The notes: generated by a model from the sequence alone, not told the origin. Shown: positions 1-8,013, counted from the stretch's first letter. The stretch: DNA of 39,179 nt from Natrialbaceae archaeon Tc-Br11_E2g14 (GCA_001564275.1 LKND01000018.1:1-39179); one strand, 5' to 3'. Translations and numbers: made by a program.

Positions 1-713
1 CCAGCACCGACCCCGAAACGGACACCGTCCAGGTCGTCGCCGACCAGCGGGAGATGGACGCCAACATCGCCCGCGACCTCTCCCGGCGCGAGACGATCGA
101 CGTCCGACTCGAGACCCTCGAGGTCGGCGACTACATCTGCTCCGATCGAGTCGCAGTCGAGCGAAAATCGGTCGGCGATTTCGTCGATTCCCTCGTCGGC
201 GGCGATCGCTCGGTCTTCGAGCAGGTCGGGGCGATGGCCCGCCACTACGCCCGCCCCGTCGTGATCGTCGAGGGAGCGGGCCTCTACGAGCAGCGGGACG
301 TCCACCCGAACGCCATCCGTGGCGCGCTCTCGAGTCTCGCCGTCGACTTCGGTGCGAGCGTCCTCCGGAGCGAGGGCGAGACGGACACGATGGAACTACT
401 GGCGACGATGGCCACACGCGAACAGGAACTCTCGAGTCGCGAGGTGTCCGTCCACGGCGAGAAGGGAGCGAAGACATTGAGCGAACAGCAGGAGTACGTC
501 GTCTCCTCGATCGCCGAAATCGGCCCGGTGACCGCCCGGTCGCTGCTCGAGACCTTCGGCACCGTCGAGGCGGTGATGATCGCGAGCGAGGACGAGTTAC
601 AGGAGGCCGACGGCGTCGGCCAGATCACCGCCGAGCGGATGCGCGAAGTGATCGGGGGCGCGTACACGGGTGCGGGGGATGGCGGTGCCAACGGCGGGGG
701 ACCGGAACCCTGA
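1..713 (+). CDS. hef: Hef helicase/nuclease, C-terminal part (5' end outside window)
   Basis: This is the C-terminal end of Hef, the archaeal XPF/FANCM-family protein that unwinds and cleaves stalled replication forks. The reading frame is open from base 3, so the start lies upstream of the window and 236 residues are visible. The ERCC4 nuclease domain is seen as VVADQRE near the visible start, then GDYICSDRVAVERKS followed by GD; ERKxxxD is the catalytic signature. A tandem helix-hairpin-helix domain follows (IGPVTARSLLETFGTVEAV, then DGVGQITAERMREV), which in this family binds DNA and mediates dimerisation. The last 20 or so residues are a Gly-rich tail. The N-terminal DEAH helicase is inferred, not seen. 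The DCC gene follows 32 bases later on the same strand. Confidence 0.93.
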   Translation, partial: STDPETDTVQVVADQREMDANIARDLSRRETIDVRLETLEVGDYICSDRVAVERKSVGDFVDSLVGGDRSVFEQVGAMARHYARPVVIVEGAGLYEQRDVHPNAIRGALSSLAVDFGASVLRSEGETDTMELLATMATREQELSSREVSVHGEKGAKTLSEQQEYVVSSIAEIGPVTARSLLETFGTVEAVMIASEDELQEADGVGQITAERMREVIGGAYTGAGDGGANGGGPEP

Positions 714-745
714 ACTGTCGATCGCCCGTAGCTGGGAGTAACGAG

Positions 746-1207
746 ATGTCCGACGACATTCCCGAGGACGCCCCCATCGTACTCTTCGACGGCGTCTGCA
801 ACCTCTGTAACGGGTTCGTCCAGTTCATCGCCCCACGGGACGACGACGAGGTGTTCCATTTCGCCTCCCTCCAGTCGCCCGCCGGCCGCGAGCTGCTCGA
901 GGCTCACGACCTCCCCACGGACGCCCTCGAGTCCGTCGTGTTGATCGAGGGCGACCGAGCGTACGTCAAGTCGGGTGCCGTCCTGCGGACGGCCTACCAC
1001 CTGGGATTGCCCTACCGTGCGCTGTGGCCCTTCCGGGTCCTTCCCGCTGGATTCCGGAACTGGCTGTACGATTTCGTCGCCGCCCGTCGGTACCGGTGGT
1101 TCGGCCAGAAAGACCGGTGTATGCTGCCCACGGGTGGCCTCCAGGATCGGTTCCTCGAGGATGGGGTACAGCCGGCGGCGGATGGTGGTGTCGAAGGGGA
1201 CGACTGA
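746..1207 (+). CDS. DCC-family thiol-disulfide oxidoreductase-like protein (DUF393)
   Basis: A 153-residue protein of the DCC (DUF393, YuxK-like) family, which has a predicted thioredoxin fold. The family signature DGVCNLCN is intact at residues 14-21, with a CxxC pair suited to thiol-disulfide exchange. The conserved segment VVLIEGDRAYVKSGAVLRTA follows, then an aromatic-rich C-terminal half ending in GQKDRCMLP. No signal peptide is visible, so it should be cytosolic. The ATG is preceded by GGGAG about 10 bases upstream, a plausible ribosome-binding site, and the gene probably shares a transcript with hef. The physiological substrate of the family is not established. A second DCC-like protein, without the cysteines, lies at 25059-25478. 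Confidence 0.88.
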   Translation: MSDDIPEDAPIVLFDGVCNLCNGFVQFIAPRDDDEVFHFASLQSPAGRELLEAHDLPTDALESVVLIEGDRAYVKSGAVLRTAYHLGLPYRALWPFRVLPAGFRNWLYDFVAARRYRWFGQKDRCMLPTGGLQDRFLEDGVQPAADGGVEGDD

Positions 1208-1541
1208 GGCGGTTTGCTGTGGCCCTTTCTCGGTGATTGCGCGTACCGGATCGCTGAGGATCTGCGCTCGTCTGATAGGGGACGCCGGCGTCACGTCCCG
1301 ACGAGCGTTCCATGTCGACACTCGGCCCCCGACGCCCGACACTCGGCGGGCACCCTCCCAGAACCCCCGCAAGCGCCCCTCGCACACGCTGTGTCGAGTG
1401 GAACCGTTTTATATCCTGCAACCGGTACGATACGCGCAATGAGCCTGCGCTTCCCTCGAGTCGTCGACGGACACACCACGACTCGATGGGGTCGGGTGCC
1501 CCCGATCGAAGCATCCACGTCATCGACCTCCGGGGTGGCCG
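1208..1541. other. Intergenic region with promoter and possible upstream ORF
   Basis: 334 bases without a recognised conserved gene. The first 190 bases show only a 10-base direct repeat, CGACACTCGG, near 1316-1350. The downstream part holds a strong TATA box at 1407-1414 and a short ORF at 1439-1552 that runs into the DUF368 gene. Confidence 0.6.
1407..1414 (+). promoter_or_regulatory. TATA box upstream of the DUF368 gene
   Basis: TTTTATAT stands out in GC-rich surroundings and sits about 28 bases before the ATG at 1439, the usual distance for a leaderless archaeal start. The DUF368 start at 1542 is about 130 bases further on, so either the small ORF is translated first or the mRNA has a 5' leader of about 100 bases. 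Confidence 0.7.
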
Positions 1542-1552
1542 ATGGGGTATAG
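1439..1552 (+). CDS. Possible 37-residue leaderless upstream ORF
   Basis: The ATG lies at the expected transcription start of the TATA box at 1407-1414. The ORF encodes 37 residues beginning MSLRFPRVVDGHTTTRW and stops at 1550-1552, overlapping the first codons of the DUF368 gene (ATG at 1542) in another frame. The product resembles no family I know and is not acidic like typical haloarchaeal proteins. The overlap would allow translational coupling. It may equally be an untranslated leader. Confidence 0.3.
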   Translation: MSLRFPRVVDGHTTTRWGRVPPIEASTSSTSGVADGV

Positions 1553-2501
1553 CCTCGAGGAGCGTGCCGTCGATCGCCTCGCGGTTCTCCGGATCTACGC
1601 CTACGGGCTCTGTATGGGCAGCGCCGACGCCTTGCCGGGCGTCTCCGGGGGGACCGTCGCCCTGCTGCTTGGCTTCTACAGTCGATTGATCGCCGCGATC
1701 ACGGCGGTCACGCCCGGTCGCCTCCTGTCGGTGGTCGGCGGACTCCGGGCCGACCGGCGGGCCGAGGCCCGCGAATCACTGCTCGAGATGGACGTCGGTT
1801 TCCTGTTGCCACTCGGCGTGGGCATGGTCACCGCGGTGGCGCTCATCGCCGGGGCGGTGTCGACGCTCGCGGCCACCCATCCAGTTGCCCTCTATGGCTT
1901 TTTTACCGGCCTCATCGGTGCCTCGGCGCTGGTGCTGTATCGAAGTTTGACGCTCACGTGCCCGCGCCACGCCGCCGTTGCGCTGGCCGGCATCACGCTC
2001 GCCCTGCTGGTCGCCGCGAACGTCCTGACGTTGCCCGGGAGCGGGTTGACGGTGGTCTTCCTCGCGGGTGTCCTCGCCATCAGTGCGATGATCCTTCCTG
2101 GCATCTCCGGGGCACTCATCCTCCTCCTCCTGGGGCAGTACGTTTTCCTCTCTGACCAGCTGAGTGCCTTCCTCTCTGGATTGGCGGCGCTCCCGCGTGG
2201 TGGCTCACTCGGGCCCCTCATCGATCCCGGCTCGGTGGTCGTCGTGTTCGTGCTCGGCGGCCTCGTGGGGCTCGTCACGATCGCCCGGCTCGTGCGGGCG
2301 GCGCTCGAGCGCCAGCGAAACTTGACGCTGCTCTTTCTGGTGAGTCTCATCGCGGGGTCGACGCCGGCCCCGCTGCACAACATCAGCGAGACGACGGCCT
2401 GGACGACCGAGACGGTGCTCGTGGCGGCCGGCTGGACGCTCGTCGGGGCGGTCGCGCTGGTCGCTCTCGATCGCCTGGCCGGTGGCTTCGACCCCGAGTG
2501 A
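1542..2501 (+). CDS. DUF368 multi-pass membrane protein
   Basis: A 319-residue polytopic membrane protein with roughly eight hydrophobic segments. It carries the two family signature loops, ADALPGVSGGT near residue 25 and ILPGISGALILLLLGQY near residue 185, as expected from an internally duplicated fold. Bacterial DUF368 proteins (PopT) are implicated in returning undecaprenyl phosphate across the membrane. By inference the haloarchaeal version could recycle a dolichyl-type phosphate used for S-layer glycoprotein glycosylation. The ATG at 1542 is chosen because the conserved N-terminal region begins about 20 residues later and no better start exists upstream in frame. No glycosylation genes lie nearby. 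Confidence 0.87.
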   Translation: MGYSLEERAVDRLAVLRIYAYGLCMGSADALPGVSGGTVALLLGFYSRLIAAITAVTPGRLLSVVGGLRADRRAEARESLLEMDVGFLLPLGVGMVTAVALIAGAVSTLAATHPVALYGFFTGLIGASALVLYRSLTLTCPRHAAVALAGITLALLVAANVLTLPGSGLTVVFLAGVLAISAMILPGISGALILLLLGQYVFLSDQLSAFLSGLAALPRGGSLGPLIDPGSVVVVFVLGGLVGLVTIARLVRAALERQRNLTLLFLVSLIAGSTPAPLHNISETTAWTTETVLVAAGWTLVGAVALVALDRLAGGFDPE

Positions 2502-2659
2502 GCGCTCACGAGGCTGGATTCGGTCTGTTGATTGCCCACGGCTTCCCGAGCCCCGCTGGATTCCGACCGCTCAGGTCTTCAGAGCCCCACTCGAGCTGGC
2601 GACCCAACGCCGACACGTGCCGGCACCATCCTTACCCGTCCGCGGCTCTTGCTCACGGT

Positions 2660-2875
2660 ATGGCACTCACTCGCTTCCTCAGTTCGCGGGCAACCCGCTC
2701 GCTCACCGTCCTCTCGGTCGCCCTCGAGGCAAAGCGCGCCCTCGAGACGGGCCACCGGTTGCGTGGTGTCCTTTTGTTGGGCCTGGCCGCCATCACCTGG
2801 AAGTGGGCGGTATTGGCCGTCTTCGTACAGGCGGGGCTCCGGATGCTGCGTGGGGGGCGGACAGGCGCAGCCTGA
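2660..2875 (+). CDS. Small hypothetical membrane protein
   Basis: A 71-residue protein starting MALTRFLSSRATRSLTV. A basic, amphipathic N-terminal half (SVALEAKRALETGHRLRG) is followed by one clear hydrophobic stretch, GVLLLGLAAITWKWAVLAVF, and a short Arg-rich tail. Haloarchaeal genomes often carry short proteins of this type, but I cannot assign a function. The frame is open further upstream to 2498; the ATG at 2660 is preferred because the upstream part is Pro/Ser-rich and lacks the character of the downstream protein. Confidence 0.6.
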   Translation: MALTRFLSSRATRSLTVLSVALEAKRALETGHRLRGVLLLGLAAITWKWAVLAVFVQAGLRMLRGGRTGAA

Positions 2876-3217
2876 TGGCCTGTGGTGGCTCTCGTTGCAG
2901 GGGACCTGAGTTGCTGTCGCCCATTCCATCGTCTCTGTCGCACTCTACTATATCTATTGTACTAACACGATACAGATATTGTAGCGATGGCGCAGTTGTC
3001 CGAACTGTATCGTGGCCACGCTCGAGAGAGGCGGCCTCGAGTCACGAGCGAGGGGGACCCAGGGTGGGTTCGGCAAGCACGCCTCCCACACCGCCCAGTG
3101 GCCAGACAGTATAGTGGCCTCTCCCCAGCTTTGTGCACAGCGAGCGCAACGTTGACTCCCCTCGAGCGCCGAGTGGGGGGCCATGAGGGCCAACGATCTC
3201 GTCGTCGGTGACCAGTC
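2876..3217. other. Intergenic region with an AT-rich block
   Basis: 342 bases between the small membrane protein and the EamA gene. The block 2945-2985 is strikingly AT-rich (ACTATATCTATTGTACTAAC and onward) and contains TATTGTA twice; it is probably a promoter or operator. An Arg-rich frame at 2987-3211 looks non-coding. A second weak TATA-like element, AGTATAG, lies near 3109. The EamA GTG start at 3218 is therefore far from the strongest promoter-like sequence. Confidence 0.5.
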
Positions 3218-4117
3218 GTGAGCACTGCCTCCACCGAGGTGCTGGTGTTCGCCCTCATTCCGGCGCTTCTCTGGGGGCTCGCCCCCATCTTCGACAAGCG
3301 GGGGATGGCCGCCGGTGGCGACGCCGTCCAGGCGTCGCTGGTCGTGGTCGTCGTCGAACTCGGCTGTTACCTGCTGGCCATCGCTCTCCTCTACGGCTTC
3401 GGGGGCTTCGCCGGGCTCACCCTCGAGGTTGTGGCCATCTTCGTCTTCGCGGGAGCCATCGGAACGGCACTCGGCCGGATCGCCATCTTCGTCGGTGTCG
3501 ATCGCGTGGGCGCGAGCATCAACAGCGCCATCCTGAGTTCCCGCCCGCTGTTCGCCACACTCATCGCCATCCCCTGGCTCGGCGAGGGCGTCGACGCCGT
3601 GACCGCCACCGGCATCGTCGTCATCGTGTTCGGCCTCACCCTCCTCGCGACTGCCCGCGGGGGCGATCTCGAGGGCTGGACCATGCGAGACCTGGTCTGG
3701 CCCATCGCCGCCGCCCTCACCTTCGCCGTGGCGAACGTCGCCCGACGCTACGGCCTGCTCGAGGGCTCGATCACGGCTCTGGAGGCGGTGACAATCAACG
3801 AGCTGGCGGGCTTCGTAGTACTCGTCGGCTACGCCGTCGCCCGCGGTCAGGTGTCGACGTTTCGGAGGCTTCCCCGAGAGAGCTACGGCTACTTCGCCGT
3901 CAGCGGCCTCTTGACCACCGTCGCGATGTTGTCGCTCATGATCGCCCTGGGCCTCGAGGCGGGTCGGATCGCCATCGTCGACCCGCTCGTGGCGACGGCG
4001 CCGCTCGTGACCCTGGTCTTTGCGGCGGTCTTCCTGCGCGACCTCGAGCGGGTGACACGCGGCGTCCTCGTGGGGGCGACGCTGGTGGTGATCGGGGCCG
4101 TCCTCATCACCGTGTAG
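3218..4117 (+). CDS. EamA-family (DMT superfamily) permease
   Basis: A 299-residue membrane protein with ten predicted hydrophobic helices in two EamA repeats, the first from the N-terminus (VLVFALIPALLWGLAPIFDK) and the second from about residue 160 (DLVWPIAAALTFAVANVARR). This is the usual drug/metabolite transporter layout. Such permeases move small metabolites such as amino acids or purines, and the substrate cannot be read from sequence. A TGA lies in frame at 3209-3211, so the GTG at 3218 is the first possible start. The C-terminus ends GAVLITV directly after the last helix. serA follows 57 bases downstream on the same strand but has its own TATA-like element. Confidence 0.88.
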   Translation: MSTASTEVLVFALIPALLWGLAPIFDKRGMAAGGDAVQASLVVVVVELGCYLLAIALLYGFGGFAGLTLEVVAIFVFAGAIGTALGRIAIFVGVDRVGASINSAILSSRPLFATLIAIPWLGEGVDAVTATGIVVIVFGLTLLATARGGDLEGWTMRDLVWPIAAALTFAVANVARRYGLLEGSITALEAVTINELAGFVVLVGYAVARGQVSTFRRLPRESYGYFAVSGLLTTVAMLSLMIALGLEAGRIAIVDPLVATAPLVTLVFAAVFLRDLERVTRGVLVGATLVVIGAVLITV

Positions 4118-4143
4118 CATCCACGGTCCGTGCACTTCGCAAG

Positions 4144-4151
4144 GGTTTACC
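4144..4151 (+). promoter_or_regulatory. TATA-like element of serA
   Basis: GGTTTACC is centred about 27 bases before the ATG at 4175. It supports a leaderless start at 4175 rather than the upstream in-frame GTG at 4130. Confidence 0.55.
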
Positions 4152-4174
4152 CCGTCGGGTGGATTCACTCCCAC

Positions 4175-5758
4175 ATGCACGTGCTGGTCACGGACCCGAT
4201 CGATGATGCGGGTCTGGACGTATTGCGGGCGGCAGGTCACGAAGTCGAGACGGGGTACGACCTCGAGGGTGCGGCCCTCCTCGAGGCAGTCTCGTCGGCG
4301 AACGCCCTGATTGTCAGGTCCGGGACCGAGGTGACGCGGTCGGTTCTCGAGGCCGGCGAGGAACTGGTGATCGTCGGGCGCGCTGGCATCGGCGTCGACA
4401 ACATCGACATCGAGGCGGCCACCGACGAGGGCGTCATCGTGGCAAACGCCCCGGAGGGGAACGTCCGTGCGGCGGCCGAACACACCGTCGCGATGACGTT
4501 CGCGACCGCCCGCTCGATCCCGCAGGCCCACGCCCGCCTGACGCTCGGTGAGTGGGCCAAAGGCGACTACCTCGGAACCGAACTCAACGGGAAGATCCTG
4601 GGGATCGTCGGCCTCGGCCGGGTGGGCCAGGAGGTCGCGAAGAAACTCGACGCCCTCGGCATGGAACTCGTCGCCTACGATCCCTACATCTCCGAGGAGC
4701 GCGCCGCCCGCATCGGTGCGGAACTCGTCGACCTCGAGACCTGTCTCGAGCGCGCGGACTTTTTGACGATTCACACGCCGCTCACGCCCGAAACCGAGGG
4801 GTTGATCGGCGAGGACGAACTCGACAAACTGGGTGCAGGCCACCTCGTCAACGTCGGCCGTGGCGGGATCGTCGACGAGGACGCCCTCGCGATGAAAGTC
4901 GAGGATGGCACGGTTGCGGGCGCGGCTCTGGACGTCTTCCGCGAGGAACCCCTCCACGAGGACTCGCCACTGCTCGACGTCGACGACGTCATCGTGACGC
5001 CCCACCTCGGGGCCTCGACGGAGGCCGCCCAGGAGAACGTCGCGACCTCGACGGCCGCCCAGGTCGTCGCCGCCCTCGCCGACGAGCCGGTCGCCAACGC
5101 GCTGAACGCCCCCTCGATCGACGAGAGCGCGTTCCCGCGACTGGAGCCCTACATCAACCTCGCCGAGACGGCGGGGAAGATCGCTGCCCAGGTTCTCGAC
5201 GCCCGGATCGAATCCATCGAGGTCAGGTACGAGGGCGACATCGCCGAGGAGGATGTCGAGTTCGTCACCGCCTCGGCGCTGAAGGGCGTCTTCGAGCCAC
5301 TCGAGTGGCAGGTGAACGCGGTCAACGCGCCCCAGATTGCCCAGGATCGCGGGGTCGACGTCACCGAATCGAAGAGCCGGCAGAGCGAGGATTTCCAGAG
5401 TCTCGTTTCGGTGACGGTCGCGACCGACGGCGAGTCGGTCACCGTCGACGGGACCCTGTTCGCGGGCGAGGACCCGCGCATCGTCCGCATCGACGACTAC
5501 CGCGTCGACGCCATCCCCCACGGCAAGATGGTGGTCACCCGGAACACGGACGAGCCGGGCGTCATTGGCCTCATCGGCTCCGTGATGGGTGATCACGACG
5601 TCAACATCGCGGGGATGTTCAACGCTCGCGAGACGATCGGTGGGGAAGCGCTCACCGTCTACAACGTCGATCAGATGGTGCCCGAGGAAGCGAAGGCCGA
5701 ACTCGAGGCCGACGAGCGGATCATCGGTGTTCGGTACATCGTCCTGAACGGATTGTAG
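4175..5758 (+). CDS. serA: D-3-phosphoglycerate dehydrogenase
   Basis: SerA oxidises 3-phosphoglycerate to 3-phosphohydroxypyruvate with NAD+, the first committed step of serine synthesis. The 527 residues match the long form of the enzyme. The NAD-binding motif GIVGLGRVGQEVAKKL lies near residue 143, NVGRGG carries the substrate-binding Arg, and TPHLGAS has the catalytic His near residue 276. The intervening allosteric substrate-binding region runs to about residue 450. A C-terminal ACT domain (TRNTDEPGVIGLIGSVMGDH) follows, suggesting feedback control by serine. The ATG at 4175 is chosen because MHVLVTDPID is the normal N-terminus and a TATA-like element sits 27 bases upstream. No other serine-pathway gene is adjacent. 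Confidence 0.96.
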   Translation: MHVLVTDPIDDAGLDVLRAAGHEVETGYDLEGAALLEAVSSANALIVRSGTEVTRSVLEAGEELVIVGRAGIGVDNIDIEAATDEGVIVANAPEGNVRAAAEHTVAMTFATARSIPQAHARLTLGEWAKGDYLGTELNGKILGIVGLGRVGQEVAKKLDALGMELVAYDPYISEERAARIGAELVDLETCLERADFLTIHTPLTPETEGLIGEDELDKLGAGHLVNVGRGGIVDEDALAMKVEDGTVAGAALDVFREEPLHEDSPLLDVDDVIVTPHLGASTEAAQENVATSTAAQVVAALADEPVANALNAPSIDESAFPRLEPYINLAETAGKIAAQVLDARIESIEVRYEGDIAEEDVEFVTASALKGVFEPLEWQVNAVNAPQIAQDRGVDVTESKSRQSEDFQSLVSVTVATDGESVTVDGTLFAGEDPRIVRIDDYRVDAIPHGKMVVTRNTDEPGVIGLIGSVMGDHDVNIAGMFNARETIGGEALTVYNVDQMVPEEAKAELEADERIIGVRYIVLNGL

Positions 5759-5861
5759 CGGCCGCTCGACCGATTGGGCCGACATTTAATAAACAAAACC
5801 TGATAAGTAATCCGGCTGGTTCGGGCCCTCGAGACTGTAGTAGCCACTGAACGTCATTGCA

Positions 5862-5932
5862 CACACCCTCACGAGACCATGGCTCAGAACCGGTCATAAA
5901 CCGGTTCTGAGCCGACTCACTGTGAGGATGTG
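5862..5932. repeat. 71-bp two-arm dyad (cruciform-capable inverted repeat)
   Basis: The inner arms are perfect over 14 bases: GGCTCAGAACCGGT at 5881-5894 and its reverse complement at 5900-5913, with a 5-base loop, CATAA. On the same axis of symmetry the outer arms 5862-5872 and 5922-5932 pair over 11 bases with one mismatch (CACACCCTCAC against GTGAGGATGTG). The two arms are separated by unpaired stretches of 8 bases on each side. It lies about 100 bases after serA and 83 bases from the stop of the convergent small gene. It could be a bidirectional terminator, an operator or a small mobile remnant. Confidence 0.75.
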
Positions 5933-6014
5933 GAAATCGTTTCAATTGTTACTATAGCTGGTAGACGATTGGCCCACTTCCTCGAGGCACCACCGAGCAA
6001 TACAGAAGGGCGGT

Positions 6015-6245
6015 TCACCGAGGACCGTTCTTCGAGTGTTTGTGGTTTTGCTCGTCAAAAAATTCCTCCAATGCCATCATTGCTCCAGCATATGTTGCGG
6101 TCACGACAGCAACGAGGAACAATAACGCAAAGAGAAATGTAACGCTAAACAACATCTCAAAGGAGAGAGATGCAGCTATAGCAATCATGATAAACACCAC
6201 TCCAATGAGTGGCTTGAAGCTGGCCGGAATGCTCATCGTCAGCAT
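6015..6245 (-). CDS. Small two-helix membrane protein, AT-rich gene
   Basis: A 76-residue protein with two hydrophobic helices, at about residues 10-30 (PLIGVVFIMIAIAASLSF) and 33-56 (FSVTFLFALLFLVAVVTATY), and a charged C-terminal tail, ALEEFFDEQNHKHSKNG. The palindromic TATA box CTTATATAAG at 6268-6277 is centred about 27 bases before the ATG at 6245, so the transcript should be leaderless and the gene is probably expressed. Its base composition is clearly lower in GC than its neighbours, and codons such as ATA and AAA are used. I recognise no family. The flanking dyad and low GC suggest later acquisition, but no mobile gene is present. Confidence 0.62.
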   Translation of the reverse strand: MLTMSIPASFKPLIGVVFIMIAIAASLSFEMLFSVTFLFALLFLVAVVTATYAGAMMALEEFFDEQNHKHSKNGPR

Positions 6246-6267
6246 GGGATACTTCTTTCTGTATTTC

Positions 6268-6277
6268 TTATATAAGT
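6268..6277 (-). promoter_or_regulatory. Palindromic TATA box of the small AT-rich gene
   Basis: CTTATATAAG is centred about 27 bases upstream of the minus-strand ATG at 6245. It is the most canonical TATA box in the window and reads the same on both strands. Confidence 0.7.
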
Positions 6278-6351
6278 CTGGCGCTCAGAGCGAGGGAAGT
6301 GACCGGACCGACCCTGTCAGACGGATCCAAATGACCTCACCAGCCCTCGAG

Positions 6352-8013
6352 CTAGGAGAATTTCTGAACGGTCACGTCGAGGGTGTCCAGATCCACGATC
6401 GGGGCGTACCCCGCGTCCGGGTCGATGTTGACGCTCTTTTGGAAATCGGTCTGGGCCTGCCAGCACCCGGAGTTGATCGCGAGCACGTTGTGATACTTCC
6501 CGAACCCGAGTTTGTGGACGTGGCCCGTGTGGAAGATGTCGGGCACCTCGTCGATGATCAGGTAGTCCCTCTCTTCGGGGGCCAACCTGGTGTGGCCGCC
6601 GAACTGCGGGGCGACGTGGCGCTTTTTGAGTAACTGGTACATCGCCCGGTGTGGCTCGTCGTAACTCGCCTTCTCCGCCGGGAGTTCGGCGATCACCTCG
6701 TCCAGGCTCACCCCGTGATAGAGGAGGACGGAAACGCCCTCGAGCGTCACGGTGGAGGGATTGCTCACGATCCGGGGATCGTGGGCGTCCATGATCCCCC
6801 GGAGGCGCTCGTCGAAGCCCGGTTGGGGTTCCGCGAGGCGAACGGCGTCGTGGTTGCCGGGAATCATCACGATCTCGAGGTCGCCGGGAACCTGCTTGAG
6901 GTACTCGTTGAACACCTCGTACTGGTCGTAGATGTCGACGACCTCGAGTTCCTCGTCCTGGTTCGGGTAGACGCCGACGCCCTCGACCATGTCCCCGGCG
7001 ATCAGGAGATATTCGACGTGCTGGGCCGCCTCCGTGTGTAACCAGTCGGTGAAGGCGTTCCAGGCGTCGGCCATGAACTCCTGGCTGCCGACGTGGACGT
7101 CGCTGATGAGCGCGGCCTGGACGTGGCGATCGGCCGTCGAGGGTTCGTGGGTCCGCGGGACGTCGGGGAAGTACATCGAATCGACGAAGGCGATCCCCGA
7201 GTCGTCGGCGAGGGTTCCCTCCATCGCCAGCACCTCGTCACAGAGCAACTCGTCGACGAGGTCGGCGTACTCGCGATCCTTCATCACCAGCCAGGGAAAG
7301 GTCCCGGTGGCGTCCTCGAGTTCGATCAGCCAGTGGCCACTGGCCGTCGAGCGGACGTCGTTGACCAGCCCCACCATCCCGACCTCGCCGCCGCCGGGCA
7401 TCGACTGGATCGAGGTCGCTGGTCGGTGGTTGACCCGACCCTTGAGCTTCGAGCCCAGGCGCTCGAGGCGATCCCGAAACACGGCGACGAAGTCCTTGTA
7501 CTCGCCGGTCCCCGTACTCTCGCCAGTCATGTCGTTGGCGATGGCGACCGCCTGTTTGCTCGGGTCGATTGGCTTGCGAGCCCCCCTCGTTTCAGGTCGA
7601 TCCTCACCACCGCCTTGAGTCGGTACTGGGGTGCGGTCTCCAGTTGAAACGGAGGGGTCTTCGTCCGGGGATGGGGCCGGAGTGGTCTCGGTTCCGGACG
7701 TGGTCTCGATGCCCGCGTTGCCGGCGGACTCACTCGAGGATTCGATCGTCGGTTCGCTGTTGCGTTGGCTCTGGGTCTCGGTCACGTTGGCCGCACGCAC
7801 CGCCGCTTCGTTACCCGCTTCGACGGTCTCCATTGCCGTTCGGACGTGCTCGGTCGTCACGACGAGGGCGTCGTCGGGGACAGTCTCGATGACGCGCTCC
7901 AGGACGGCCCCTGGCCGGTCGGCACCCGCGAGCAGGGTGACGGCCTCTCGCTCGGCGTTGTAGCCGTGGCTGGTGAGTTCCCTGACGATTCTCGCCGGAC
8001 CCTCGAGCGGCAC
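6352..8013 (-). CDS. polD1: DNA polymerase D small subunit (DP1), 3'-5' exonuclease
   Basis: DP1 is the proofreading subunit of the archaeal replicative polymerase D and pairs with the large subunit DP2, which is not in this window. The 553 residues show an N-terminal domain (ARIVRELTSHGYNAEREAV), a low-complexity acidic linker at about residues 75-160, an OB-fold region, and a calcineurin-like phosphoesterase domain. The Mre11-like motifs are SDVHVGS near 303, GDMVEG near 340, PGNHDAVR near 385, and TGHVHKLG near 496; all metal ligands appear intact. The GTG at 8013 is chosen because VPLEGPARIV is the expected N-terminus and TTTTATC lies 26 bases upstream; the frame stays open to 8208 but that part is Arg/Pro-rich. 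The divergent sec11 gene starts 90 bases away. Confidence 0.96.
   Translation of the reverse strand: MPLEGPARIVRELTSHGYNAEREAVTLLAGADRPGAVLERVIETVPDDALVVTTEHVRTAMETVEAGNEAAVRAANVTETQSQRNSEPTIESSSESAGNAGIETTSGTETTPAPSPDEDPSVSTGDRTPVPTQGGGEDRPETRGARKPIDPSKQAVAIANDMTGESTGTGEYKDFVAVFRDRLERLGSKLKGRVNHRPATSIQSMPGGGEVGMVGLVNDVRSTASGHWLIELEDATGTFPWLVMKDREYADLVDELLCDEVLAMEGTLADDSGIAFVDSMYFPDVPRTHEPSTADRHVQAALISDVHVGSQEFMADAWNAFTDWLHTEAAQHVEYLLIAGDMVEGVGVYPNQDEELEVVDIYDQYEVFNEYLKQVPGDLEIVMIPGNHDAVRLAEPQPGFDERLRGIMDAHDPRIVSNPSTVTLEGVSVLLYHGVSLDEVIAELPAEKASYDEPHRAMYQLLKKRHVAPQFGGHTRLAPEERDYLIIDEVPDIFHTGHVHKLGFGKYHNVLAINSGCWQAQTDFQKSVNIDPDAGYAPIVDLDTLDVTVQKFS

Noticed and set aside
2987-3211. Possible 74-residue Arg-rich protein
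   Set aside because: Basic and Arg/Pro-rich composition is unlike haloarchaeal proteins; no motif and no clear promoter spacing.
2954-5785. A 943-codon open frame on the minus strand, opposite the EamA and serA genes
   Set aside because: It is the mirror of highly biased GC-rich codons. serA and the permease on the plus strand have full family motifs, and the antisense product has none.
5759-6351. Replication origin next to polD1
   Set aside because: The gap is AT-richer than average and has a dyad, but I see no repeated origin-recognition boxes and no orc1/cdc6 gene in the window.
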